A stretch of DNA of 42,549 bases from an uncultured Saprospiraceae bacterium (GCA_937139495.1 CAKZQC010000022.1:1-42549), one strand, 5' to 3'; positions 18,341-27,331 are shown, counted from the first letter of the stretch. Notes: generated by a model not told the origin, from the letters alone. Numbers and translations are program-made.

Positions 18341-19450
18341 ATTCCGCTTGAGGCGTTTAATCCAAGTAATACTTTGTTTTTCTACTAATAAATACCCGAC
18401 ATAAGAAAGTAGCACTGCTATTGGAATCATCAACCAATAAATACGACTGTAATACATATAAATGCCTGTTTCTTTGGTTAGTATTGCCAACAAAAAATAG
18501 TAAATAGGTAAATGCAACACGTATAAACTATAACTAATATCACCTAAAAAAACACCTAATCGGTACACTATTTTTTGTTCAACTGGGTATTTCAGCATTG
18601 TCAAAATAGCGACCATCGTCAAGGCACAAGCAGACAGGTGACTCCATGGTTTGTATTCTAATATACCTAAACCTATTGTACTCATCAACAAAATAAAAAC
18701 GGCTAAATAAGATAGAATACTTGACTTCAGATACGGTCGCCACTTGTCGCTCTTAACGAAATCAAAGAAAATTGCTCCTAAGAAAAAATAGAAGCCGTAA
18801 CGAGAGACAAAGAGCCATAAGTGACTGTGTCCGATATGAAAAAAAGTAAGATCAACTACAAAAAAAATAGCAAATATACTGACCATTATTTTCCGTTTAG
18901 TGATCACAAACGGCACCATAATGTAAAAAAGCCATTCGGGAAGTAGAGACCAATACGAAAAATTACCCGCGATATAATCTTTATTTGGCAAAAAGAAGAG
19001 TGACCTCAATGTCGTTTCCCAATTCAACTCGTTATACGAATTTCGCATACGAAAGTTAATTGCTTTGTCTATATCTGGCGAAAAAAGATATTCATTATAA
19101 TAGCCAATAAATCCAAAGACTAGCACCGCTAATATGGCAGAAAAAAGATACGGCGGATATATCCGCAGCATACGGTTAACCAAAAAGCTTTTGATTGTCC
19201 AGTTGTTTCTATCAAAAGAAAAAGCAATAAAGAAACCTGACAACAGAAAAAAAACAATCACAAACTCTTGTGCTGCAGACGATGCCATATCCAAGGCAAA
19301 CAATCCATAATCTAGTACTCCCCATTCACTACGAGGGTATTGCTGCAAGTAATCTTGTCCGCCCGACCAAAACACAACCTTAGCATGACCAATAGCCACA
19401 TACAAGGCGGCCAAACCTCTGATAATATGCAGTTGTCGTAAATTTTTCAT
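18338..19450 (-). CDS. Acyltransferase family 3 membrane protein (OafA/YrhL type)
   Basis: With the ATG at 19450 the product has 370 residues and about ten membrane segments. The family motif R-x10-H is present as Arg11 to His22 in RGLAALYVAIGH. Proteins of this family move acyl groups, often acetyl, from the cytoplasm onto sugars of envelope polysaccharides or other exported molecules; the acceptor here is unknown. A longer frame from 19567 adds 39 polar residues ahead of the first motif and overlaps the upstream terminator, so it was not used. The stop codon is provided by the adjoining palindromic repeat. No polysaccharide gene cluster surrounds it. Confidence 0.88.
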   Translation of the reverse strand: MKNLRQLHIIRGLAALYVAIGHAKVVFWSGGQDYLQQYPRSEWGVLDYGLFALDMASSAAQEFVIVFFLLSGFFIAFSFDRNNWTIKSFLVNRMLRIYPPYLFSAILAVLVFGFIGYYNEYLFSPDIDKAINFRMRNSYNELNWETTLRSLFFLPNKDYIAGNFSYWSLLPEWLFYIMVPFVITKRKIMVSIFAIFFVVDLTFFHIGHSHLWLFVSRYGFYFFLGAIFFDFVKSDKWRPYLKSSILSYLAVFILLMSTIGLGILEYKPWSHLSACALTMVAILTMLKYPVEQKIVYRLGVFLGDISYSLYVLHLPIYYFLLAILTKETGIYMYYSRIYWLMIPIAVLLSYVGYLLVEKQSITWIKRLKRN

Positions 19451-19569
19451 TGTTTTTTTATTACAATTAATGGTAGCATAATATTGTGATTGATGGGAAT
19501 CTGTTCCAACAAAATTGCCTTGCCAGATTTCATAATCTTCCTGACACTTGACGTTTTTCAACGCCAAAT

Positions 19570-19605
19570 AAAATGCTCCATAAATAAAAATTTATGGAGC
19601 ATTTT
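19570..19605 (-). terminator. Terminator of lpdA
   Basis: A perfect 15-bp stem (AAAATGCTCCATAAA, 19570-19584, with 19591-19605) has a 6-base loop and, on the minus strand, a T-rich tail. It lies 24 bases after the lpdA stop at 19629. The symmetric A/T flanks could make it work in both directions. Confidence 0.85.
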
Positions 19606-19628
19606 CTAATTTTTTTGTATTCTAAAGT

Positions 19629-21044
19629 TTAGATATGCAAAGGTCGATTAGCCGTAGCAGCTAATGCGGCTTCCTTCACTGCCTCTGTAAACGTTGGGTG
19701 AGCGTGGCTAATACGAGAAATATCCTCTGCCGATGCTCTATATTCCATAGCGACTACGGCTTCCGCAATAATATCGGCACATCTTGCCCCAATCATGTGT
19801 ACACCTAGCACTTCGTCCGTGTCTTTGTGTGCAATCACTTTCACAAAACCATATTCGTCGGCGCTTGCTCTAGCACGCCCCAAAGCCTTGAAAGGGAATT
19901 TACCTACTTTGATAGGAATGCCTGCTTCTTTTAGTTCGGCTTCGGTTTTGCCGACAGCAGCTACTTCGGGCCAAGTATAAACGACCCCCGGTATTAGGTT
20001 GTAGTTGATATGTGGGTGTTGTCCTGTCAAGTATTCTGCTACATAAATGCCTTCTTCTTCGGCTTTGTGTGCCAACATCGCCCCTTTCACGACATCACCA
20101 ATCGCATACACACCTTCTACACTAGTTTGCAGGTGTTCGTTGGTTTCGATTTTGCCTCTATTATCTGTTTGGAGACCAATATTTTCTAGCCCCAAATTAT
20201 CGGTATAAGCAGAACGACCAATAGCAATTAAGCAATATTCTGCCTCAATCGTTACTTCTTTATCGTTCTTTTTAGATTTTGCTTTAATGGTCACGCTATC
20301 TTTTGACGCTTTGACCGACTCGACCATGTGTCCCAAATGGAATTTGACACCCAATTCTTTTTTGAGTACTTTCCCCATTTCTTTACCCAAGTCTTTGTCC
20401 ATAGAAGCAAGTACAGCATCTGCATATTCTACTACTTGTACTTCTGTACCCAAACGAGCATAAACAGAACCCATTTCCAATCCAATCACACCTGCACCAA
20501 TCACAACCATTGATTTGGGTACTTCTTTGAGCGACAAGGCTTCCGTAGAAGTAATGACACGTTTTTTGTCGTAATTGAATGCCGCAGGCGCCACAGGTTT
20601 AGAGCCTGTTGCAATGATCGTATTGACGGTCGTGAACGTAGCGACTTCCTTGCTACTATCGTTCTTATCCGTTACTTTGATGGTATTTTTATCTACAAAA
20701 GAACCGTGCCCTTCATAGACATCAATTTTGTTCTTTTTCATCAAATAAGAAACCCCATTACAAGTATTTTGCACTACTTCGTCTTTGCGACTCACCATCT
20801 GTACAAAATCAACCGATAGGTTATCTAAATTGATCCCGTGCTGTTTGAAATTCTTTTCGGCATTGTGGTAATGCTCAGAAGAGTCCAATAATGCCTTGGA
20901 AGGGATACAGCCTACATTCAGACAAGTACCTCCTAGCGTCGGATAACGCTCAATAATAGCCGTTTTGAGTCCCACTTGGGCACATCTAATAGCGGCAACA
21001 TAGCCTCCAGGTCCAGAACCTATGATTGTTACATCGTATTTCAT
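19629..21044 (-). CDS. lpdA: Dihydrolipoyl dehydrogenase (E3)
   Basis: The 471-residue flavoprotein reoxidises dihydrolipoamide in 2-oxoacid dehydrogenase and glycine cleavage complexes, passing electrons to NAD. The FAD-binding GSGPGG is at residues 9-14. The redox disulfide Cys41/Cys46 is in GGTCLNVGCIPSK, a second dinucleotide fold is at VIGAGVIGLEMGS, and the C-terminal His/Glu pair is in HAHPTFTEA. All catalytic features are intact. It starts 8 bases after the stop of the DUF4349 lipoprotein gene, so the two are probably one transcript. No E1 or E2 subunit gene is in the window. Confidence 0.96.
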   Translation of the reverse strand: MKYDVTIIGSGPGGYVAAIRCAQVGLKTAIIERYPTLGGTCLNVGCIPSKALLDSSEHYHNAEKNFKQHGINLDNLSVDFVQMVSRKDEVVQNTCNGVSYLMKKNKIDVYEGHGSFVDKNTIKVTDKNDSSKEVATFTTVNTIIATGSKPVAPAAFNYDKKRVITSTEALSLKEVPKSMVVIGAGVIGLEMGSVYARLGTEVQVVEYADAVLASMDKDLGKEMGKVLKKELGVKFHLGHMVESVKASKDSVTIKAKSKKNDKEVTIEAEYCLIAIGRSAYTDNLGLENIGLQTDNRGKIETNEHLQTSVEGVYAIGDVVKGAMLAHKAEEEGIYVAEYLTGQHPHINYNLIPGVVYTWPEVAAVGKTEAELKEAGIPIKVGKFPFKALGRARASADEYGFVKVIAHKDTDEVLGVHMIGARCADIIAEAVVAMEYRASAEDISRISHAHPTFTEAVKEAALAATANRPLHI

Positions 21045-21052
21045 AATTTTAT

Positions 21053-22126
21053 TTATTTTTCTTGGTTAATGGTAGTAGCTGCTACCGTTGGGTTAGGTCT
21101 CGCTTTTTGCAATACCAATTGTTGTTGTGCCTGCAAGGCTTGCAATCTAAATTTGCGTTCTCTACGCTTAGTGGTTGCCGATGCTATCAACATGGTCAAC
21201 AAGAAGATAGTTCCTATCAAAACATAGGGCCAGTATAAAGCCGCTTGCAATAAAAACACTTGAAATCCTTGCCAGCCTGCGTTCAGATTATCGCCAAACG
21301 AGGCATTGAACGACTTAGGAAGTGGCTTAACTAAATCCCCCGATTCAAAAACACTAATCATCAAGGTACTTTGTGGCAACGCCGTTGCCAATGTAGTTGC
21401 TTTGCCTACTTGCTTTTGCAGTTCTCCATTGGCTGTTGCCAATTCTTGTTGGAGTGTCAATCTATTGGTAGTTGCTATTTTTAGTTGTTTTTCAATCGCT
21501 TTTACTTTGCGGTTTTGAGCCATCAAATCAGCTTGCAAATCCAAGTAATCTTCCGCTGGCTTATTTTGCCAAACTTCTTTTTTGCGAATGACAGCCGCCA
21601 TATCGCCCAATTGATTCATAATCGCATCAAACTGAGCAGGATTAGCCACCAATTGTAGTGTGTTTTCTTGACTATAAGTTGTGGTGTTTTGCTTTTCGGA
21701 AACTATATCAAATCCCAATTCAGACTGCATGGACTCGATAGCAGCATAAGCCGCCTCATAATCCCTTACTTTTAGCAACATAGCGCCATTTTTGACCTTT
21801 CCCAATTGGTCAGCCGACACAATAGCACTATCTACCGCAGCCAATTGTGCCGCACTTAGTACTTGATATTGGGTGGCACTCGTAGTAGTCGGCACCATAA
21901 TCGTTGCCAACCCCGAGCGAATAGCGGTTTTGCCTGCTGGCGAATAAATCGCTTTCTCGGCTGCTAGAGTCGTGGTTGTTTTATCCACTGCTTTCGCAAA
22001 GTTGTCTTCCAATACTTGTGTATCTTTAGATTTTGCTTGTTGTTGTAGTTTTAGCTCATCGGGTCCTTGATTCTGACAAGAAGCCAACAAAAAACCGAGT
22101 ACCAAAAATAAGTATATAGAACGCAT
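21053..22126 (-). CDS. DUF4349-type lipoprotein with C-terminal membrane anchor
   Basis: The 357-residue product has a lipoprotein signal (MRSIYLFLVLGFLLASC, Cys17). The central part (about 120-290) fits DUF4349: a segment like LVANPAQFDAIMNQLG, then EDYLDLQADL and a long coiled coil with KAIEKQLKIA. A membrane segment follows near residue 300 (YVLIGTIFLLTMLIA) and the tail is basic and Q-rich. An N-terminal lipid anchor combined with a C-terminal membrane helix is usual for the family. Function is unknown. lpdA follows 8 bases downstream. Confidence 0.8.
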   Translation of the reverse strand: MRSIYLFLVLGFLLASCQNQGPDELKLQQQAKSKDTQVLEDNFAKAVDKTTTTLAAEKAIYSPAGKTAIRSGLATIMVPTTTSATQYQVLSAAQLAAVDSAIVSADQLGKVKNGAMLLKVRDYEAAYAAIESMQSELGFDIVSEKQNTTTYSQENTLQLVANPAQFDAIMNQLGDMAAVIRKKEVWQNKPAEDYLDLQADLMAQNRKVKAIEKQLKIATTNRLTLQQELATANGELQKQVGKATTLATALPQSTLMISVFESGDLVKPLPKSFNASFGDNLNAGWQGFQVFLLQAALYWPYVLIGTIFLLTMLIASATTKRRERKFRLQALQAQQQLVLQKARPNPTVAATTINQEK

Positions 22127-22231
22127 TCGTTTAATTAAAGTTAGATGTGAATTGCTTCATTTTTGAGTGTGTATAGACTACAAAAATACAAGAAAATATC
22201 TGCTTTATCTTACTTTTTAGACACAATTCCG

Positions 22232-23287
22232 TCAAAACATAATAATTCCATCTATCACACTGCCCAACAACGACTTTCGGAAAGCATAATACAACGAAAA
22301 ACCGCCATAAATAGGCATTCCTACATTTGGCTTTTCGAATACCGCTGGACTACCTCTAAAACTAGCAATTTGATATGGATACGCTCCTGCTTCTAGGTAG
22401 ATAGTAGTCTGAGCACTGAGCTTGACATTCCAGACCATACCCGTCTTGATACGAATGCCTGTCAAGGCATAACGTTGCCAATTCGATGTTGTGGTATTTC
22501 CTACTATTGCTCCGAAGGGCGTACCAAAAGGAGTACCAAAGCCTGCCAAACTCACGCCCAAATCAAGCTTGACTTTCCGAGACAGTCGAAAAGCAAAACG
22601 CACCTGAACAGGTAGTGTCACATTGACCCAAATTCGCTTGCTCAGTTTGGCTTGCATTCCAAAAAAAGGAACAGGCAAAAATTGTCCATTGCTATAGCTC
22701 ACATAAAGCCCATAATACCAATAAAAACCTAAATTATGAACGTGTGCCATGCCTACCAGTCCTGTTACATCGGGTCTAAAAACCGTCGTGGAGGCTTGTA
22801 GTGAAGCACGACTTTCCAAGATTCCGACATTCAATTGATAAAATAAAAACTTTGGTTTTTGAAGTCCCTTTTGCAACAAATGCACGCCTGTAATACCTGT
22901 AGAAATACCATAACTCAAATGTGGCTGATCCAAAAATGGTCGCAGATTGCTGCTATCTTGGTACCGCAGTTGTGTGTAAACGACCTTCGGACGGAAGTTC
23001 CAAAAGATTTGGTACAAGCGTAATTTAGCTACTTTTTTGAGTTTCAATTCTAGTAGTTTGTCCCAATCTACTTTGAGTTGCAGCTTGCTCGCTATCGGAA
23101 TAATACAATTGATATCAACTTGCCCAATATGGAGTTGGTCTTTGTTGGGCTGCAGCCCCATATCGTGGCTATAAGCTGTATTGAAGCGTATGCTGGGACG
23201 GAATAATTGGTCAAAAATAAAACTTTGGGCGGGCAATTGCTCTGCGAAGAGCAACACAAAAAATAAGCTACTAAGAGTTAGTTTCAT
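22232..23287 (-). CDS. Predicted outer-membrane beta-barrel protein
   Basis: With the ATG at 23287 the product has 351 residues and a signal peptide (MKLTLSSLFFVLLF, cleavage near LPAQ). A frame extending to 23401 would place 38 polar residues before the signal and runs over the upstream terminator. The mature part consists of many short alternating strands rich in aromatic residues (LGFYWYYGLYVSY, FSLYYAF), as in outer-membrane barrels. It contains an unusual GFGTPFGTPFG repeat near residue 260. It may belong to a DUF6268-like barrel family, but I cannot confirm this. Its neighbours on the same strand are separate transcripts. Confidence 0.7.
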   Translation of the reverse strand: MKLTLSSLFFVLLFAEQLPAQSFIFDQLFRPSIRFNTAYSHDMGLQPNKDQLHIGQVDINCIIPIASKLQLKVDWDKLLELKLKKVAKLRLYQIFWNFRPKVVYTQLRYQDSSNLRPFLDQPHLSYGISTGITGVHLLQKGLQKPKFLFYQLNVGILESRASLQASTTVFRPDVTGLVGMAHVHNLGFYWYYGLYVSYSNGQFLPVPFFGMQAKLSKRIWVNVTLPVQVRFAFRLSRKVKLDLGVSLAGFGTPFGTPFGAIVGNTTTSNWQRYALTGIRIKTGMVWNVKLSAQTTIYLEAGAYPYQIASFRGSPAVFEKPNVGMPIYGGFSLYYAFRKSLLGSVIDGIIMF

Positions 23288-23353
23288 GATATTATCAACT
23301 TGATGAGCTCCCAATTTACAACGTTGTATTGGCAAATGCCTCTCATTTGACAC

Positions 23354-23387
23354 AAAAAAAGAACGCCATACTATTACGTGTATGGCG
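23354..23387 (-). terminator. Terminator of the flavoprotein disulfide-reductase-like gene
   Basis: On the minus strand CGCCATAC (23387-23380) pairs with GTATGGCG (23371-23364), followed by TTC and a run of seven T. It begins 32 bases after the stop at 23420. Confidence 0.85.
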
Positions 23388-23419
23388 CTCTGCTGTTTCA
23401 ATTATTTATTGGTAGTCTT

Positions 23420-24754
23420 CTACACCAATGATTTAGTTGATTGTATGAAGGTGGGGTAAACCAATAAGAAGTTTTTGATTTCCTTGGCGGCAATTTTTTG
23501 CTGCATCGCCATAGCGAAGACATTTATCATTTCGCTGGCACCAATGCCAATGATGTGAGCCCCCAATATTTCGTCGGTTCGTTCGTCTATAAACAGTTTG
23601 TAGTGTGCAAATTCATTGAGATGAACTCGCTGCAAAAATGCCTTGTCCAAAGAACCTTCTTTTGTTTTGTATTTTACTTTTATATCGTCCGCTTGCTTCC
23701 CGACACTCGCCACCTGTGGGTGCGTAAAAATAGCATAAGGCACGCCTGTGTAATCAACTGATTTTCGGCGGTCTTGGAGTAAATTATGTCTCAATATTTC
23801 AGCATCATAACTGGCTGTTTCCGTGAAGGGAAACTCCCCTGTAACATCGCCAATAGCATGAATATGCTCGTATTTGGTTGTCTGCAAAAATCGATCTACA
23901 GCCAAACCTCCTTTATCATTAATTTCCAGCTTTATTTTGGCGACATCTAGTTTCTCAATAGCGGGTTTTCTGCCTGCTGTATTGATGACCAAATCTGCCT
24001 CTAGCTCAAATATTTCGCCATCGGTACGTTTTGTTTTGACACGATAGCTGTTATCTGTTTTGGCAACGGCTTGTGCCGAATAGCCCAACTTGACATCAAC
24101 ACCCTTGTCGAGAGTAGCCTGCACCAGCTGGTTGACCAACTCGCTATCGAACTGCCCAAGCGGCTCCTCTTGGTCGCTGACTAGGGTCACTGCCGCCCCG
24201 CAAGCGGTCAGGATATGAGCAAATTCAAAACCAATATAACCACCTCCAACAATAGTAATACGAGCAGGAATATGATTGAGTTCAAAAAGTTGCTTACTCG
24301 TAATCATGTATTCGCTGCCATCTATATCCAACAGCACAGGGGTAGCCCCTGTCGCAATCACAATTTGTTCTGCTGTTATTTTCTTTTTGCCCACCGCTAT
24401 GGTATGCGGATCCAAAAACACCGCTTCGCCTTCTATCACTTCGATTCCTGCTTCCTTGAAGTTGCTTTTGGTCTTGCTTGGCACCAATGCTGTGAATTTG
24501 CTTTGGTGTGCTTGCAGCAAGTGCCAATTGACAGGCTTAGTCAGCGTTGGGAAACCTGCCTTTTCGTAATCCTTGGCATCCCAATACGCAGACGTAATTG
24601 CTTCCATCGCTCGCTTGGGTGTGCAGCCTCTCAAGGCACAAGTACCACCAAATATCGTATCAACTACCGCTACCTTTTTTCCTGCTTTGGCACAAGCCAT
24701 CGCTACGCTAGATCCTGCTGGACCGCTTCCTATTATGAGTATTTCTATTTTCAT
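23420..24754 (-). CDS. FAD/NAD(P) disulfide-oxidoreductase-like protein lacking the His/Glu dyad
   Basis: With the ATG at 24754 the product has 444 residues. FAD-binding GSGPAGS is at 9-15 and the redox cysteines are Cys39 and Cys44 in GGTCALRGCTPKR, with the usual C-x4-C spacing. A second Rossmann motif (VGGGYIGFEFA) and the GD-containing FAD loop (HAIGDVTGEF) are also present. The C-terminal segment reads VYPTFIQS where lipoamide dehydrogenase, glutathione reductase and mercuric reductase have HPTxxE, so the acid/base His and its Glu partner are replaced by Tyr and Gln. The electron acceptor is therefore unclear. A 479-residue frame from 24859 adds 35 residues without family support. Confidence 0.88.
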   Translation of the reverse strand: MKIEILIIGSGPAGSSVAMACAKAGKKVAVVDTIFGGTCALRGCTPKRAMEAITSAYWDAKDYEKAGFPTLTKPVNWHLLQAHQSKFTALVPSKTKSNFKEAGIEVIEGEAVFLDPHTIAVGKKKITAEQIVIATGATPVLLDIDGSEYMITSKQLFELNHIPARITIVGGGYIGFEFAHILTACGAAVTLVSDQEEPLGQFDSELVNQLVQATLDKGVDVKLGYSAQAVAKTDNSYRVKTKRTDGEIFELEADLVINTAGRKPAIEKLDVAKIKLEINDKGGLAVDRFLQTTKYEHIHAIGDVTGEFPFTETASYDAEILRHNLLQDRRKSVDYTGVPYAIFTHPQVASVGKQADDIKVKYKTKEGSLDKAFLQRVHLNEFAHYKLFIDERTDEILGAHIIGIGASEMINVFAMAMQQKIAAKEIKNFLLVYPTFIQSTKSLV

Positions 24755-24847
24755 GGTTGTTGTTTTTTTGTCTGAGTCAAAGCAGGAATGAAGTTCTATA
24801 TTATAAATAGAAAAATGAAGCGATTTGTTCTGAATAAAGCTGCTTTG

Positions 24848-24993
24848 AGTACAGGACAAAAATTAAAAATACTTATTCCAAAGGCATTATTTAGCCACCA
24901 ATAAGGTGCTAAGCACTTTCAAAGTGCTTAGCACCTACACCTCTCTACTAATTAAACCCTTCACATTACTTGAAATAAGTTTTGTCCTGTACT
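24848..24993. repeat. Second MITE-like palindromic element (146 bp)
   Basis: AGTACAGGACAAAA (24848-24861) and its exact complement (24980-24993) bound this element, and similar GCTTT bases extend both ends. The centre holds a 33-base hairpin (24904-24936) with 16-base perfect arms starting AGGTGCTAAGCAC. There is no open frame. It differs in sequence from the element at 13078 and 18265. It lies in the 343-base gap between two minus-strand genes, which otherwise holds only a terminator. Confidence 0.75.
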
Positions 24994-25029
24994 TAGAAAG
25001 CTGCTATTAATATTACTAAACTACAAAAC

Positions 25030-25062
25030 AAAAAAAAGCAGTTAACCGATTGGTCAACTGCT
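25030..25062 (-). terminator. Terminator of the propeller lipoprotein gene
   Basis: On the minus strand AGCAGTTGACC pairs with GGTTAACTGCT (with one G-T pair; outer arms 25062-25056 and 25043-25037), followed by a run of eight T. It lies 36 bases after the stop at 25098. Confidence 0.85.
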
Positions 25063-25097
25063 CTTCAAATCTATAATTTAGCCAAAAGGCATTGTTG

Positions 25098-26108
25098 TTA
25101 TTTCTCCATGTACAAGTACAAAGAAGAAGCACCTGCCAATGTTTTGTTCATTTTTGGAGTCAAATCTCCACCTGCCGATGCGTCAGTAAAAGACAATACT
25201 CTACCGCCGTCTTTTTTTGCTTCTGCAATGTAGATCGTTTTGCTATCGGCATCATATTCCGCAGAAACTGGATTACCCAAGTTAGTAGCAGCTCCAGCTA
25301 CACGTACTTGATCTGCCAACGTTAGCATACCAGCATTTGATACACCATTAAACTTACTATCAAAATCAGCAATAATGTGGAAAGCACCATCAGAGTCAGA
25401 ATTAGCATCACCAATATCTGTCAATATCATAGTACCAGCATCATAAGCCAAACCGTGCGTACGTACGATTCCTTCTATCATAATTGTTTTGGTCGCACTA
25501 ACAGTAGCATCTATCATATTGCCTGCCGCAAAGTTATTGAAAACAGCCAATTGGTTTGTTTTGTCAACAATAGCATACAAGTTGTCCCCAACAAACTCAA
25601 TTCCCCATACCGCAAATTCGGTAGTAATGGTATTTCTCAAAGTGAAAGCGCCATCTGTTTTGGTATAGACAAATAGTTTACCATCTGCCGTGGCAGTATT
25701 TCCATCAGCATCAGCATTATCTGCTACTACTACTATATTGCCGTTAACCGCTACATCTCTAGGGCTAGACAAATCTGCCGAGCTAGAAAATAAAGTAGCC
25801 AATGCTACATTATTAGCAGCTTCTTTGACATCAGAAAATACATCCAATTGGTTGGCAGATCGAGAAGCCTGAATAATTCTGTCGTTGTCCGAATCGTAAT
25901 AGATACCTTCTGCTGCCGTAGCAGTTGTAGTCAAGGTTCTCATTTCGTCCGACTCCAAGTCATAAACCGTAACGTTTCCATCTGTATTATTAGTAACATA
26001 CAGTTCCATTCTGTCTTTGTCTCCGTCTTTATCGTCCTTATCACAAGCAGTAAATGCAACCGCAGCAAGCACTACTGCGAATCCGATTTTTAAAAAATTT
26101 GTATTCAT
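25098..26108 (-). CDS. Lipoprotein with YncE-like beta-propeller
   Basis: The 336-residue product has a lipoprotein signal (MNTNFLKIGFAVVLAA, Cys at about 21 in FTAC). The Cys is followed by a stretch of alternating Asp and Lys (DKDDKDGDKD), which resembles the surface-export signal described for Bacteroidota lipoproteins, so exposure on the cell surface is likely (inference). The rest consists of repeated blade-like units (ELYVTNNTDGNVTVYDLES, KLFVYTKTDG, LFVYT and AVFNNFA phrases), as in YncE/SMP-30-like propellers. No catalytic residues can be named. It is probably a monocistronic unit ending in a strong terminator. Confidence 0.8.
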   Translation of the reverse strand: MNTNFLKIGFAVVLAAVAFTACDKDDKDGDKDRMELYVTNNTDGNVTVYDLESDEMRTLTTTATAAEGIYYDSDNDRIIQASRSANQLDVFSDVKEAANNVALATLFSSSADLSSPRDVAVNGNIVVVADNADADGNTATADGKLFVYTKTDGAFTLRNTITTEFAVWGIEFVGDNLYAIVDKTNQLAVFNNFAAGNMIDATVSATKTIMIEGIVRTHGLAYDAGTMILTDIGDANSDSDGAFHIIADFDSKFNGVSNAGMLTLADQVRVAGAATNLGNPVSAEYDADSKTIYIAEAKKDGGRVLSFTDASAGGDLTPKMNKTLAGASSLYLYMEK

Positions 26109-26194
26109 TTGTATTTATGGTTTATTTGTTTTCAATAAAAAAAATCACCCCTACTGTCACTCCCTAATCAACTTGCAAAAAGCAAGCGTTTAAG

Positions 26195-26209
26195 CAACTA
26201 AATTAGTTG
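26195..26209. promoter_or_regulatory. Palindrome upstream of the propeller lipoprotein gene
   Basis: CAACTAAATTAGTTG is a perfect odd palindrome, about 87 bases ahead of the ATG at 26108. A short hairpin (CTTGC / GCAAG) lies just beside it at 26172-26186. It could be an operator or part of the leader; there is no direct evidence for either. Confidence 0.3.
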
Positions 26210-26308
26210 TTAATCATTCTTTTAGATTCACCACTACTACAATCATAAACTAACAATTGTTCGCAGTAAGATGTTAAATAAACCATTGCCCACAAAAATA
26301 CCTACCTA

Positions 26309-27283
26309 CTAATACTCTCGCTCCATCAGCTGGTGCAACAAATCCAAGAGCGGTTTTTTCTTTTCGTCACTCAGCTCTATGGCTGCTAGATTTTCTAATG
26401 CCAAATCATTATATTTCTTAATGGCAGTTTGTAGCTCTTTTGGTATTTCCAATTGATGAAACAGAGCTGTGACTTTATCAATTTTTGCTTGCTCTTGCTC
26501 TAGCGAAACTTGGTGTGTCAACCAGTCAATAAGCTCCACTTTGGAGGCTTCTTCTGCCAACTCCAATGCCTTGATAACTAAGTACGTTTTTTTGTTTTGT
26601 AGAATATCGCCACCGATGCGTTTGCCTACTTTGGCTGTATCGCCAAAGGTATCCAGATAATCATCTTGCAACTGAAAAGCAATCCCTAGATTTTTGCCAA
26701 ACAAACCAACTCGCTCGGCATCTTCTTGGCTCGCACCACCGACCAAAGCGCCTATTTTCATAGCGCCATATATGAGTATAGAAGTTTTGAGTTCTATCAT
26801 GTCAATATACTCTTCGGTCGTGACCGAATTAGCCAATCTTTTTTCAAAATTGATGTCTTTTTGTTGCCCTTCGCAGACACCAATTGCCGCTTCATTAAAT
26901 GCCATCAAGGCAGCAGGCAAGACCGCAGGCGGTAGTTTACTTAGGTGTTCGTAAGCATACACAAACATCGCATCACCCGACAAAATAGCGGTGTTTTCAT
27001 CCCACTTCTTATGTACCGTTGGCTTACCTCTACGAATATCCGAATTGTCCATAATATCATCGTGAATCAACGAAAAATTATGAAATAGCTCAACCGCATA
27101 AGCCGCTGGTAAAGCTTGTTTTATATTGTCCGAAAAGAGCGAACAAGCAATCAAGACCGATAGTGGGCGAATACGTTTCCCGCCCAAGGAAAGCATATAA
27201 TCTAGCGGTTCGTAAAGTTCTTGTGGTTCTTTTTGGCTGTAATTACTATCTTGTAAGTATTGATCAAAGATTTGCTTTAGCAT
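26309..27283 (-). CDS. Short-chain polyprenyl (isoprenyl) diphosphate synthase
   Basis: The 324-residue enzyme condenses isopentenyl diphosphate with allylic diphosphates. Both aspartate-rich motifs are present: the first at Asp75/Asp76/Asp79 (LIHDDIMDNSD, followed by RRG) and the second in FQLQDDYLDTFGD. GGKRIRP near residue 35 binds diphosphate. The residue five before the first Asp is Phe70, a bulky side chain that in this family usually limits the product to C15-C20. The ATG at 27283 gives the normal family start; a frame from 27322 adds 13 residues. The inositol-phosphatase-family gene lies 48 bases upstream on the same strand, so the two are likely co-transcribed. Confidence 0.92.
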   Translation of the reverse strand: MLKQIFDQYLQDSNYSQKEPQELYEPLDYMLSLGGKRIRPLSVLIACSLFSDNIKQALPAAYAVELFHNFSLIHDDIMDNSDIRRGKPTVHKKWDENTAILSGDAMFVYAYEHLSKLPPAVLPAALMAFNEAAIGVCEGQQKDINFEKRLANSVTTEEYIDMIELKTSILIYGAMKIGALVGGASQEDAERVGLFGKNLGIAFQLQDDYLDTFGDTAKVGKRIGGDILQNKKTYLVIKALELAEEASKVELIDWLTHQVSLEQEQAKIDKVTALFHQLEIPKELQTAIKKYNDLALENLAAIELSDEKKKPLLDLLHQLMEREY

Positions 27284-27331
27284 AGTTGGATATAGATATA
27301 AAAGTTGTATTAATAGCTGCAAAACTAGCCA

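Noticed and set aside
19451..19567. N-terminal extension of the acyltransferase
   Set aside because: Adds 39 polar residues before the family start motif and reaches the lpdA terminator, so a downstream ATG is preferred.
24215..24775. 186-residue plus-strand frame opposite the flavoprotein gene
   Set aside because: Antisense shadow of a well-supported coding region; composition rich in Cys, His and Arg without motifs.
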